A DNA stretch of 64,000 nt from Phytophthora colocasiae (GCA_018806915.1 JAGKQI010000028.1:186001-250000); one strand, 5' to 3'; counted from the first letter of the stretch, positions 1 to 10,266 are shown. Notes: generated from the sequence alone by a model not told the origin. Numbers and translations: made by a program.

Positions 1-1206
1 TGGGACCGAAGTAGGCCTCACGAACTGTACTCGAGCATTATCTAGCCTTGGGCGCTGTAAGATCTTAGTGGGCCACGGGTATACCGGGTGATCCACACAC
101 GGAGGTTGAGGTATCAGATCCTCCAAGTCAGCTTCGGCCTTCAGGCGTCTCTTCGTTTCTGGTGACGGAGTGTTCTCCAGAATCAAAATTTCCCAGTCGC
201 GGTAGGCTGCAGAGCCTGGCCGTACAAAGCGACCATGTCGTGGGAAAAATCCATACTCCACAATCCTTGCAACGTCAGAGAATTCATTCACCCAAGTATT
301 CTTGTCAGAGATGTTCACCACGCGCACCGCCACAGGCCATGACCGGGCTGCATAAATCAGCTGAGTCACCCAACGATCTCCACGTCCCGCCCACACGACT
401 TCTCGTTGTGGGTTCGTCGGACCGTAATCAATGCGAACAACAAATTCTTCACCAGGTCTCAGAAGTACAGCTTCACTTGGTCTGATGGACCTGTTCCTGC
501 CGATATGATCACCGGGCTCCCAGCTGCACATCATCACCACGACTTCGTCTGGCATAGATACCAGTCCCTCACGAACGCTGATCCTCAGACCAGCGGCGAA
601 CATGAATCCCATTCCCAATAGCACGTTTATACCTTCGCCGATATTCGCAACCCAGACATCAACAATGTAAACCACTCTCGGTCCGAGAGTCAGCTTGATC
701 TCGGCACTGGCACCAATGTACGTCGGAACACCTCCCATCCCAGACACCCTTGTTTGTTTGTGTGACTTGAGCCTGAGTCCGAGCTTACGCGCAAAGTCGT
801 AACTCAGGATGTTGATAGTCGCACCGGTGTCCAGGAGAATCTTGGTCCGATGATCATTGACAGCGCCATGCACCATAACCACATCACGCTTTGCAGGATC
901 AGGGTAGTGATCCTCCCACCAGCCATAACATTCCCCGTCTTTCAGACGAAACTGGATTGTGTCGTCCGGAGGCGGTTCATTGTCTCTCGGAAAGTCCGGT
1001 GAACAGTCTCTCGGAAAGTCCGGTGAACTGTCTCTCAGACGCGGAATTTCTGAAGACATGGCTGATTCTTGAGCTAAAGCGGTCATGCAATGTTGATTTT
1101 TAGGTTGGGTTGTTTTCAGCTCCGGTCCTACGTACACTAGAACACATAACTCTGGGGGTGTGCCTTGCCCGGCGCGTTTCGGATCCCCATCCGACGGGCT
1201 TGCTAG
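1..1206 (-). CDS. pol: Pol of gypsy A1, N-terminal part with protease (incomplete)
   Basis: Open from the frameshift site down to base 1 with no stop in about 400 codons. The first ATG in this frame is at 1086, but the frame is already open back to the heptamer at 1206-1212, so entry by -1 frameshifting is likelier than reinitiation. The frame holds a retropepsin-like aspartic protease with the active site LLDTGATINIL near 805-835 and the second strand GEGINVLLGMGF near 615-650, as in ribonuclease-type gypsy proteases. A domain with AGRGDRWVTQLIYAARSW follows (about 320-400). The same frame in A2 (23145-24378) is closely similar. A 21-22 bp tandem duplication near 981-1027 adds repeated SPDFPRD residues at the N-terminus. 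Confidence 0.85.
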
Positions 1207-1212
1207 TTTAAC
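1154..1212 (-). promoter_or_regulatory. -1 ribosomal frameshift signal between gag and pol (A1)
   Basis: The sense strand reads G TTA AAC TAG at the end of gag: slippery heptamer GTTAAAC (1212-1206) followed directly by the gag stop (1205-1203). After a 6-nt spacer comes a two-tier stem. The outer arm GCCCG (1199-1195) pairs with CGGGC (1171-1167). The inner arm TCGGAT (1194-1189) pairs with ATCCGA (1184-1179). The loop is GGGG and a 7-nt bulge lies on the 3' side. A run of C (sense of 1158-1154) could pair with the GGGG loop as a pseudoknot. The -1 frame is open from the heptamer into pol. GTTAAAC is the slippery heptamer of equine arteritis virus (known). Confidence 0.82.
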
Positions 1213-4200
1213 TGTTTCCCAGAGTCAGCCTCGTCACCCAGGAGTCTCTCCAGTAGGTGATCCGGCAGGTCCTTCAGTGTACCTTGACGGGCTAGTTTCT
1301 TGAGGGATTCCAGAGTCTTGATGTCTTCGCATGGTCTCCCAGAGTGCACCTTTCCGCAAACCTCACACGGCGGTACTCGGCACATCCTGCTCGGGTGACC
1401 TTTCTCCTGACATCTGTCGCAGACAATGTCCCTCCAGCAGTTTTCTTCTGAATGGCCTGAGCGACGACACTTCTCGCAGAACTTGTTCCAGTAGTCAGGG
1501 TTATCACGTCGTATCTGCTGGAAGTCTTGACCTGACGATCCTCGGGGAGACTGGGGCGGCGGTCGCCATCCCATGTTGTCCATGACCCGATAAACTTCGT
1601 TTGTCAGAGTCTGAGTCCAGTCAGCACCACCAGGCGCCTGAGAGGCAGATTGTACACCAGACGAAGATTGTACACCAGACATCTCGCGATCGTGTTCCGA
1701 CGACGAAGCTCTGGTATCCTTCTCCTGAGTTCTGGTATCCGCATCGACATCGTCAGAGGCATCCGGGTCTGCTTCTCGGGCGACGTAAGTCTTCCCCATG
1801 CGCTTTGGCTTAAACTGTCCGCGTGGGAGATTGTCTGCTCGGAAGTCCCGATGTCTGGTGGTCGTAGTGTCTTGATCAGCAGTTCGCCAGACATCTTCGT
1901 CCTGTTGCAGAGCATATTCCAAGTCCGAGATACTCCTGAACTTCCGGCCTTGTAACGCGATCTTCAGACGCTCGTCCTTCAGCTTGGTGATGTACCTCAG
2001 AACGTGTTTCTCCAGGCGTCTGGAGGATTTTCTGAAGTCCACCTCAGCTTTTCCGGCAGCCGAGTTCAGGCGATAGAAGAAGTCCAACGGAGTCTCGGAA
2101 CTCTTCATTTCCATCGTGAAATATCTCTCGGAGTATGATGTCCGGGCCTTGCAATAACGCCTGCGGAACTCCGATGATAACTCCTTCCAGTCACGGGAAA
2201 CACTTTTCGGGAGCTGGTTGAACCAATCTCTGGCAGACACCGGGAGCTTCAGCTTGAGTTCCTGTATACGGGTCTTGTTCGTCCACGCTCCCTGAGATGC
2301 CATGTTCACGAAGCGTTCCCACCAGTGAACCCGTTCTCGTAATGTCGCTCGGGGATCAAATTCTCCGATGATACTGGAGTTTATGAAGGGCCTCATGGTC
2401 AGCAGGGTCGCTCCAGCTTGTCCATGGGACGCAGACGTCAGGTTAACAACCTCCGGAGGGTCCAAGTCATCAGACGACGAGTCACTTGAGTCCGAGCTTG
2501 AATCGCTGGAGCTTCCGCCCGGGTCTGGATCATTCCTGCGTCTTCCAGGTCTTCGAGAAGCGTCCCGGCCATCTTCAGAGCGTCTTTCACTGGGTTTCCG
2601 GTGTCCTCCGCGCCTGGGAGTCGCTGGGCGCCTTCCTTCAGTCTTGATCTCGGTCAGGGGAGCCGCTTGAGCCGTCTGGGTCGTCGTAGCGGCCGCGGTG
2701 GCCGCGCCATGCCTTCCAGCCTTCGCGCGCTTGGTGTCGGTCGTTCTCCGTAGGGGAAGAGGCGTATGGAAGGCCTCCGTCGTTTTAATGGGTGTAACCC
2801 TACCCCTGCTGGCGACTCCTTCTGATCCCCTAACCCCCGGTGTGCAATCTCCCGTATCCCGACTGTTCACCAGAAGTCCGGTTGCCGGTTTAGGGTCATG
2901 TTCACCGGAGATCCGACTTGAAGTTGCTACTTCAGGGTGGGCGACCCCTTGAACTTGGGACAATGTTGCACGAAGGTTCCTCAATTCTGCGGCCTGGAAA
3001 CGCTGCATGTTCTGGGAACTTTCTCGCTCCCTGTCGCGCTCCAACTCCACGTCGTGCACCCGCTGTCGTAAGGTCTCCATTTGCGAAATCCAGTCACGTT
3101 TCAGCTCGTCTGCCCAACGCGCACGTTCGGCTTCGGCCTCGGCTTCCCGTTGTTTCCAGCGATCTGCAAACTCGGTCTCCAGACGCTGTACGTCAGAAAA
3201 CTGTTCACCAGAAACTTGTACGTCGGACACCTGTCTCTCAGACGACTTCGAATGATACTTGAGCTTGGACTCTGACGCTTGACTCCGACGTTCTTCCAAG
3301 TCATCCACGCGTCTCTGGGCTTCCAGTCTGGCGCTCTCAGACTCGAGTAGTCGGTCGGTAAGTGTCTGGATCTGCTGGCGCGTATCAAGTTCCCGTTGTT
3401 CACGTCGACGTTCACGCTCCATGGATTCCAGACGTTCTCTGGCCAGAAATTCCTTCTGCTCCTGTTCCATTCGACGCTGCCATTCCTGTTGCTGCCGCAT
3501 AGCGTTCAGTTCGATCTGCGCTGGGCCTGATCTCTGGGAACTCCGTGTGTGGCTTGACGCAACGGAACTCAGGCGTCTGGAAGACACTTTCTGGTGATCC
3601 TCGCTCTTCAGACTCTGGTGCCTGCTCTGGTGGCTTCTCCCACGACTCGAGACGGACGATGATGGAGCTTCTGGCGTCCGGTGAACAGAATCTTGCACAG
3701 AATTTCTGGTAGACAACTGTCTCTCGGACTTCACTTCTGGAAACTCCGACTTCTCTTCCAACATCTCGAAGTCTTCAGGCTCCGACTTCACCGGCATCAG
3801 TGTTCGTGTCACGTGGATTCCCATAGACTCTCCGGCGAGCATTCCTCCGGCTTCAGCACCTTGGGCGATCATCGCCAGACCTCCGACGGACAACGGCATA
3901 TGTGCAGACGCCCCTCGACTCATGGACATCAGCGACGAGTCTGTGGAACTTCCACGAGAGGTCTGGAGTCCCGACGAGTGCTCATCAGACGTACGCGAGG
4001 TCCCAATGACACTCGGCACAGGCGCATCAGTCGTCAGAGAGCTACCTCGATCTTCAGACATTGGCACACCAGACTCCAAGCGAGTGCTATCAGAGTGACT
4101 CTCGTACACCGGCAGCGAACTCAGCGACGGCGTCGACAGTGCAGATGGTGTCGACGAGACTTGTGGGCGTGGCGGACCATGTTGCAGGCGCTTGGACTGC

Positions 4201-5429
4201 GGCGGCTCTCCACTGCTGGACCCGTCAGAACTATGTGTGACTCTGAGTCCGGTCACCCGGAGTCTCATGATCAGCTGTCGTCCTTGTAGGTCAGCCTCCT
4301 CATCGCGTAATATACCATCAGCTTCGCCTTGACGTGCTTCGTTGCCTGCTTTTGTGTCTTCTGGGAGTCGATTAACTTGTGACCTGGCGGTCACAGTGGC
4401 CCACTCAACCAGTTCTTCAGCAAGTCGGCTCTGAAGCTCCGTCGCCACACTGCGCACTTGAGGTTCGAAGATAGCAGACGCTTGGGTCTGAGACCACCTC
4501 GGTAGCAGGTTCTGGAACGCAAATCCTGCTTCATACAACATCGTCTGAAGGACAGCGACGCACTCGGGTGCCGTCAGAGTATCCATCGAGATCTCGACGT
4601 ATGACAAGTCTTGGATTCGGCCAAAACTATGGCGCCTCAAGCAGAACTCCGATATCCACATGTCTTCTGGAAATACTGAAGAACACCGCCACTTGATGTA
4701 GTCGCCCGTCGCTGCCGCAGCCTTCTGAAAGACATTTGCGTCAGGCTTCGCTGTTCGCCAGACGTATTCGACGTTCGGCGGAACAATTCTTCCAGCGTCC
4801 ATGTCCCTCCAGCGGCGGAACTCACGGCGTACGTACTTCAGGGCACGTTCTCCATCCAGCGAATCGGCCCTCCCAGACTCATCAGACGGTGTCTTCAGAG
4901 AATCTTCGGACTTCATCGGCATGTCGTCAGACATCGGAGTGTCTTCGGACTTTAGAGTCTTCGAGACACGTTCATCAACCAGTCCGGGTTCCGTCTTCAC
5001 TTCCCCCACGGACTTCCCAGAAGCCGTCGACTCAGAACATAAGTCAATGACCTCCGGGGACTCAACCACGTCGGCGCCTCCCTCAGACGCCTCATCACCA
5101 CCCTCACGGGCAGTGGCCACCTCGTCACCAGAAGCTTCAGCTTCGGACGGACCCTCCTCAGAACCTTGTTCGCCAGACACATCGGGTGTCTCTTGGGCTT
5201 CAGGCTCCGCAGCAGGCTGGTCTTCGACCGCCGGTTCCGGGACGTTCACCTCCTCGACTGCTTCCTTTTCACGTGCAGCCTTCCTCTTCTCGCGTGCCGC
5301 CTTCTGAACAGCATCCAAGTCGGGTTGTTCGTCAGGCGGAAGACCTTGAAGACGCTTCGACTGACGTGTCGCCATACTGCGACCACCGCGTCCCCGACGT
5401 CCTCCTCTCGTAGTTCCATGTGAAGCCAT
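1203..5429 (-). CDS. gag: Gag of gypsy A1, 1408 residues, intact
   Basis: Structural protein, far longer than the usual few hundred residues of gypsy Gag. The start is the ATG at 5429, giving MASHGTTRGGRRGRGG, which matches MATPGS starts in the other copies. Order: basic RG-rich N-terminus (1-30); acidic E/S/P-rich stretch (40-180); a conserved region with MDTLTAPECVAVLQTMLYEAG (about 275-300); low-complexity S/P/T-rich stretch (400-560); long charged coiled coil rich in R, E and Q (about 640-870); S/D-rich linker; capsid-like domain with VHWWERFVNMA and RDWFNQLPKSV (about 1020-1210); three zinc knuckles near 1315-1370. The first two knuckles are CX2CX4HX4C, the third CX2CX3HX4C. Pol follows in the -1 frame. 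Confidence 0.93.
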   Translation of the reverse strand: MASHGTTRGGRRGRGGRSMATRQSKRLQGLPPDEQPDLDAVQKAAREKRKAAREKEAVEEVNVPEPAVEDQPAAEPEAQETPDVSGEQGSEEGPSEAEASGDEVATAREGGDEASEGGADVVESPEVIDLCSESTASGKSVGEVKTEPGLVDERVSKTLKSEDTPMSDDMPMKSEDSLKTPSDESGRADSLDGERALKYVRREFRRWRDMDAGRIVPPNVEYVWRTAKPDANVFQKAAAATGDYIKWRCSSVFPEDMWISEFCLRRHSFGRIQDLSYVEISMDTLTAPECVAVLQTMLYEAGFAFQNLLPRWSQTQASAIFEPQVRSVATELQSRLAEELVEWATVTARSQVNRLPEDTKAGNEARQGEADGILRDEEADLQGRQLIMRLRVTGLRVTHSSDGSSSGEPPQSKRLQHGPPRPQVSSTPSALSTPSLSSLPVYESHSDSTRLESGVPMSEDRGSSLTTDAPVPSVIGTSRTSDEHSSGLQTSRGSSTDSSLMSMSRGASAHMPLSVGGLAMIAQGAEAGGMLAGESMGIHVTRTLMPVKSEPEDFEMLEEKSEFPEVKSERQLSTRNSVQDSVHRTPEAPSSSVSSRGRSHQSRHQSLKSEDHQKVSSRRLSSVASSHTRSSQRSGPAQIELNAMRQQQEWQRRMEQEQKEFLARERLESMERERRREQRELDTRQQIQTLTDRLLESESARLEAQRRVDDLEERRSQASESKLKYHSKSSERQVSDVQVSGEQFSDVQRLETEFADRWKQREAEAEAERARWADELKRDWISQMETLRQRVHDVELERDRERESSQNMQRFQAAELRNLRATLSQVQGVAHPEVATSSRISGEHDPKPATGLLVNSRDTGDCTPGVRGSEGVASRGRVTPIKTTEAFHTPLPLRRTTDTKRAKAGRHGAATAAATTTQTAQAAPLTEIKTEGRRPATPRRGGHRKPSERRSEDGRDASRRPGRRRNDPDPGGSSSDSSSDSSDSSSDDLDPPEVVNLTSASHGQAGATLLTMRPFINSSIIGEFDPRATLRERVHWWERFVNMASQGAWTNKTRIQELKLKLPVSARDWFNQLPKSVSRDWKELSSEFRRRYCKARTSYSERYFTMEMKSSETPLDFFYRLNSAAGKAEVDFRKSSRRLEKHVLRYITKLKDERLKIALQGRKFRSISDLEYALQQDEDVWRTADQDTTTTRHRDFRADNLPRGQFKPKRMGKTYVAREADPDASDDVDADTRTQEKDTRASSSEHDREMSGVQSSSGVQSASQAPGGADWTQTLTNEVYRVMDNMGWRPPPQSPRGSSGQDFQQIRRDNPDYWNKFCEKCRRSGHSEENCWRDIVCDRCQEKGHPSRMCRVPPCEVCGKVHSGRPCEDIKTLESLKKLARQGTLKDLPDHLLERLLGDEADSGKQLN

Positions 5430-5500
5430 CTTGAATATAGACGCTTGACAGAAACCCTCTTCTCAAACTCTCTTAGATCCGGTGATATCACGATACCAAG

Positions 5501-5518
5501 ATCCGGGCACGCGCACCA
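5501..5518 (-). other. Primer-binding site of A1
   Basis: Sense TGGTGCGCGTGCCCGGAT, two bases downstream of the 5' LTR. The leading TGG is expected of a site complementary to a tRNA 3' CCA end. The identical 18 bases occur in A2, A3 and in the unrelated gypsy B. The tRNA was not identified. Confidence 0.75.
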
Positions 5519-5520
5519 GT

Positions 5521-7447
5521 TGTCGCGAAGTCGGTGCAACTTTTACCGCGGTGCAGGGGCGTACAGTGAACCTGGAAGTGTGACTACCGGTAGTGATACC
5601 AGAGTCGCACAGCAAGGTGGGCGTGTGTTACCTTGTGCTATCCTCGTAGGTTCGTTGTCTTGGTAATGAGACCCTCGCCGGGGTCGTGAGAGTGTTGATG
5701 AGAGTGAGGGTTCCTTGCGTAGACCGTCGGATGTCCTTCCGGTCCTCACAGGAGCGCTTGGGAGTCGAACGTTTTCCGGTGAACACTTGTGTACACCAGA
5801 GATTTCTGAAGGCAAAAGAGAAATTAATACAATGGGAAGTCCAGTAATTAGACTTCCGAGATAACCGCAATATAGAGTTCCGATATACAAATATGTAGCT
5901 GCTCTTATTCTTTCCTGGCCCTTGAGCAGTGGGCTAGTTCTCCAGGTCAACTAGGGAATTGTTCACCAGACACCTGGTCTGTCTGGTATTCCCGTAACTT
6001 TCGCGCACCACCCTCTAATATATAGAGGGAAAATAAACCAATACACTATCAGTTATATAACAGTCTACCGAGCGTCTTGAGAGCGACTGTCTAGCTCCCA
6101 AAACCTGTCCAAACGTACAATATGAAATGGGCTACCGCTAGAGACAAGACAAACGACCCAACTAGTAAAATGGAATAGGTGGGTCCTCTCAGGTCTCTAC
6201 GTTACGCTGATCTCCACCTAAAGGGGCTTGATAGGTGAGAGATCACACGACTCAAAGCTTTGTCGTGGCCTAGTACTTACGGGAAGCAGCAGGCAGACGA
6301 CCTCGTTATAACAAAGCAAATCGAACTCGTTACAACAGGGAAAATTGAACTCTGGTTATCTATCTCGTATCTCTCTGTCTTCTATCTTCCATATTCTCAT
6401 ATACACTTGGTCTCAGTATAACTCAGGAATCTTCACTTGGGCTCACTATGGTAGTCGATGCTGCAGATCTTGTCGAGTCGACACTTAATGATGTCATTAC
6501 AGGGATGAGCGGGTTGCGTTTCACTTGATTGCGTGAGGTTGTGTTGGGTACACTTGATTTCAGTATGGGGTGGACTTCAGAGTGTCAGAGTCTGGTATCC
6601 TGTTCATCAGGGTCTGGAATCATGTGCGTCGGAGACATGTTCATCGGAACCATGTACTCCGGAATCATGTGCGTCGGAGACATGTTCATCGGAACCATGT
6701 ACTCCGGAATCATGTACATCAGAGTCATAAATACCAGAGCCGTGACACTTGGGTCTGTTCATCGGAGTCTTGTACGTCGGAGTCTGTTCATCGGAAACTG
6801 GTAAATGTCTGGAATATTGCTTGTATAAGCCGGACACATCAGACTTGTTCACCAGAATCATGTTCATCAGACTCATGTACATCGGACTTCATGTACGTCG
6901 GACTCATGTACGTCAGACTTCATGGTGTGATATCAGAGTTTCCATACGTGATACCAGAAATCCATGAATGTTTTTAAGGTGCGGAGCACGTATGCTACAA
7001 CGCACGAAGTCCAATTTGGGATATGCGCGGGGTGCGCTACGTCCGGTGCGCGATACTTGGTATCTTGTGGGTATAACTGTATTCCTTGAACCATCATCGT
7101 CACACAGGACGGCAACGGGATGAGGTCTCTCAGAGATACGTTCTTCTGAGAGACTTTCTGCCAACCTTTAAGCACTCATCGTCGGGGAAAGTCCGGTGAT
7201 CAGACTGAGTGTTGTTGTCTCTCGGAGTTTGTGCACTTTTCCGAGGAACACTTCTGATCTCTTGGGCCCCTTTGCAGTACAGGTGAAGGTTAATATATAT
7301 AGCGGTTTTCTTCCACAAATCCATTATTGTCGCACGGGACATAACCTCGTCCCACATCTCCCTTTCTCCCACAATCCATTATATGTCCAATCACATCACA
7401 GCGAAACGTCCATATCCACTCGAAAAATCGTAATTAGCAACGTGTCA
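5521..7447 (-). repeat. 5' LTR of A1 (1927 bp)
   Basis: On the plus strand it runs from TGTCGCGAAG to ACGTGTCA, that is sense TGACAC...CGCGACA. The ends match the family A LTRs at 8578, 10858, 13363, 28668 and 46364. It is about 230 bp longer than those, partly through an internal repeat array (6606-6930). It contains a hairpin at 6209-6244 whose stem covaries with other copies. Short ORFs here lack any family likeness and are not called. Confidence 0.88.
6606..6930. repeat. 45-bp tandem repeat and degenerate 15-bp array inside the A1 LTR
   Basis: Two near-perfect 45-bp units start at about 6614 and 6659 (GGAATCATGTGCGTCGGAGA and onward). The tract around them is built from a roughly 15-bp module of the type CATGTNCRTCGGAN, recurring to about 6930. 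The other family A LTRs lack the 45-bp duplication. Confidence 0.75.
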
Positions 7448-7980
7448 ATCGGCAGCCATGCCAGCGATGAGCGTGCGCAGCTCTTGGACATAGTCCACCA
7501 GATCCTTCTTGCCAAGCAAGGAAGCGTGACCGCACGTGATACGCCTGGTTAGGCGGAGCAAACACTTGCGTGAGCTTGGCCTTTAGCTCACCCCAAGTAG
7601 GGAAGGCCGCTTCCACCGACGTCCCAGACGTCAAGGCCCATTCTCGTGCTCGCCCTTCGAGCTTAGAGATGGCAAACGCCACGCGTTGTCCCCCCAACTG
7701 GAGCATGGCGGCCCCCATGGCCATTTCGACCTTTCGGGTCCACAACAGGAGGTTCTCTCCCTCCTGCCCGTGGAAGGTCTTCACGCTGAGCGTGACGGGT
7801 TTAGCTCTCGGAGCGGACGAGAGCGCTATCGTACGAGGCAAATGCCTCGAGGCGCGCGTTGACGGCCTCCGGCCCTTGGGACGCAAGGTGCGCCATACCT
7901 TCAGGGCCCAGCAAGGACGTAAGCTTGTTAAGCGTGTCCTGCTCACTCGGAGTCAAGTGAGCGTATGCTTCTTGCTCCAT
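7448..7980 (-). pseudogene. Gag fragment of a third gypsy family (E), broken by A1
   Basis: The ATG at 7980 gives [20 protein letters not shown]. The frame shifts near 7800-7830 into one holding [39 protein letters not shown] and [17 protein letters not shown]. It shifts again near 7530 into [20 protein letters not shown]. This order is the retrotransposon gag (capsid) pattern common in oomycete gypsy elements. The frame ends at the A1 LTR, so A1 inserted here and the rest of E lies beyond the window. At least two frameshifts make it a pseudogene. Confidence 0.8.
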
Positions 7981-8128
7981 TCTCACAGAGAAACAGTCTT
8001 CAACTCAGGAGTTGGATTGACTACAAGTGCTACCAGATGCAGCGGGGCCGCGTAGAGGTGCACCGCACAGAGGAAGCTTAGTTGACTCGTAGAGTCCTGC
8101 TTGCAAGGCACTAGCCTTCGGTTCTATA
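7981..8128 (-). other. Leader of element E and junction with the next A fragment
   Basis: Sequence upstream of the E gag start. A possible primer-site-like TGGTAGCACTTG occurs in sense near 8020-8035, preceded by what may be the end of the E 5' LTR. At about 8129 it joins the truncated gag of the A4 block without any target duplication I can identify. Confidence 0.4.
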
Positions 8129-8484
8129 CATATCGGCGCTTCCCTCAGGCGCCTCATCACCACCCTCGCGGGTGGTGGTCACCTCGTCACCAGAAGCTTC
8201 GACTTCTGACGGGCCGTCTTCCCTTGTTCACCAGAGACAGCAGGTGTCTCCTGAGCTTCTGGTTCTTCAGCGGGCTGGTCTTCGGCCGCCGGTTCTGGGA
8301 CGCTCACACTCTCAGCTGCCTTCTTCTCTCGCGCAGCATTCCTCTTCTCGTGGGCCGCCTTCTGGATAGCATCCAAGTCTGGTTGCTCGTCAGGCGACAG
8401 ACCTTGTAGACGCTTGGATTGACGTGTCGGAGTACTCCGACCACGACCACGGCGTCCTCCTCTCGCAGATCCTGGTGTAGCCAT
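8129..8484 (-). pseudogene. gag: Truncated gag start of gypsy A4
   Basis: The ATG at 8484 (MATPGSARGGRRGRGRS) opens a gag N-terminus that breaks off at 8129 after about 118 codons, at the point matching A3 residues SADM. A missing G in a G run near 8217 shifts the frame. A2 and A3 carry the same shift, but A1 does not. Together with the LTR at 8578-10266 it forms one arm of a large inverted repeat with 10858-13002. Confidence 0.85.
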
Positions 8485-8577
8485 CTTGAATGTAGACGCT
8501 TGACAGGAAACTTTCTCTTCTTGTACTCTCAAATCCGGTGATATCACGATTCCAAAAATCCGGGCACGCGCACCAGT

Positions 8578-10266
8578 TGTCGCGAAGTCGGTGAAACTTT
8601 GGTCGCGGAGCAGGGGGCGTATAGTGAACCCTAGTTATACGACTACTGAAAAGGGGTTTTCAGAGCCGTACAACGGTAGGTTGGCGTGTGGTACCTTGCG
8701 GTATCCTTGCGGGTTCGTTGTCTTCGGAAATATGACCCTCGCCGGAGTCTGAGAATACGATGTAAAGAGGGGTTGAAGTTCCCTTGGAGTCTGGTGTCGG
8801 TATTCAGGAAAATCCTTTCAGGAGCGTTCGGGAGGCGGAATCTCCGGAAAACAAGTTGGTTTCCAGGGAGTCGGCGGTCGAAAAGAGGTTAATAAGCCAG
8901 AGAAAGTCTGAAATCGGTGTCTGAATATCACAAATCCAGAACCGAGATACCTGACTTTCAGAGATAAACAACCAATACACAGAGTTCGAAAATATACAGA
9001 TATATACAGCTGTTATTATTCTTTCTAGGCCCTTGAACGGTGGGCTAGGCTAGCACTCCAGGTCAACTAGGGACTTGCTACCAGACACCTGGTCTGTCTG
9101 GTATCCCTTTACGTTCGCGCACCATCCTCTAGTATAGAGGGAAAATATAAACCAATACAATCGGTTATACACAACAGTCTACTTAGCACTCTGAAAACGA
9201 CTGTCTAGTTTCCAGATCCTGTCCAAACGAGCAATATGAAATGGGCTACCGCTAGAGACAAAACAAACGACCCAACTAGGATATGGAATAGGCGGGTCCT
9301 TTCAGGTCTCTGCGTTACCTGATCTCCACCAAAGGGGATTGAATTTGGTGGAGATCACACGACGCACATAATGACGTAGTGGCTTGGATACCTCTCAAGC
9401 GGACTTGTGCAGTAGCAAGCAAATTGAACTCTGTTTATCGTTTATCTTCCTCATAACTATAATATATCTCTGGTAACTCTCTTCTTCTTGTCATCTTTTG
9501 CGTCCTTTGAGCAGTCAGTCTTCATATGTCAGGTACACTTGGCTCTTGTATATATAAGATATCTTGACTTGATCTCAGTATGCAGTCTGTGCAGCCGATC
9601 TCGATGGGTTAACAGGTAGAGACGTCATTACGGGGGATGTGCAGGTCAGTAATCACTTGAATGCGTGACTTGAACTTGGGTTCACTTGGTTTCAGTATGG
9701 TCTTGGATCTTTGATGGTTTCAGAGTCTGGTATCCTGGTTTTCAGAGTCTGATATCACTTGGTGTTCAGAGTCTTAGTCACTCAGAGTTAGAGATACCAG
9801 AGTCTTGAATACGAAACCAGAGTACGGAGCACCAATGCTACAACGTACATGAAGATCTTGAGGGTTGCGCGGGTGCGCGGCGTCCGGCGCGCGATACTTG
9901 GTCTCTGTGGGTAAATATTGTGAATCCTTGAACCATCAATCATCGCGCTGGACGGTAACGGGATGAGGTCTCTCAGAGATACGTTCTTCTGAGAGACTTT
10001 CCGCCAGAACTTAGGCACTCATCGTCGCGGAAAGTCCGGTGACCAGACAGAGTGCATTTGACCTTCAGAGTTGTGCACACTCTGAAGTACACTTCTGGTC
10101 CTTTGGGCCCCTTTACAGTCAGGCGAAGGTTTATCCACAATCTTCCACAGATATCACACGGGTGCAGCCACGTCCCACATACTCCCTCTCCAAAACCAAA
10201 TGTAACCAGGTACATCACTGGGTAACAGCAGCATGACGCCAGAAAGTCTGAAGTTACATCATGTCA
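8578..10266 (-). repeat. Family A LTR, displaced 5' LTR partner of 46364-47499
   Basis: 1689 bp, sense TGACATGATG...CGCGACA. Its first 130 sense bases (AAGTTACATCATGTCA end on the plus strand) match the LTR at 46364 and differ from those of A2 and 10858. Its sense upstream flank is GTTT (plus strand AAAC, 10267-10270), equal to the downstream flank of 46364-47499. It is therefore the original 5' LTR of that element, now inverted. It contains the hairpin (9321-9356). Confidence 0.85.

Larger units (their letters stand above)
1..7447 (-). mobile_element. Gypsy family A, copy A1 (partial at window edge)
   Basis: Large Ty3/gypsy LTR retrotransposon reading right to left. Sense order is 5' LTR (7447-5521), primer-binding site, gag (5429-1203), -1 frameshift signal, then pol leaving the window at base 1. 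Gag is one uninterrupted frame and all visible pol codons are open, so no inactivating change is seen in this copy. The 3' part of pol and the 3' LTR lie outside. Its 5' LTR abuts the truncated gag of element E, so A1 inserted into an older element. It is diverged from copies A2-A4 (longer LTR, different gag N-terminus), so it is a separate subfamily. Confidence 0.92.

Noticed and set aside
3681..4289. Plus-strand 202-codon frame within A1 gag
   Set aside because: Shadow of the intact gag frame. Arg/His-rich composition typical of an antisense reading.
8686..8892. A 68-residue frame repeated at 12239 and 13471
   Set aside because: Also LTR-internal and without protein features.
9788..10018. 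A 76-residue frame repeated with high identity at five places
   Set aside because: It lies wholly inside family A LTRs and is conserved only because the LTRs are copies. No domain, and it is interrupted in A1.
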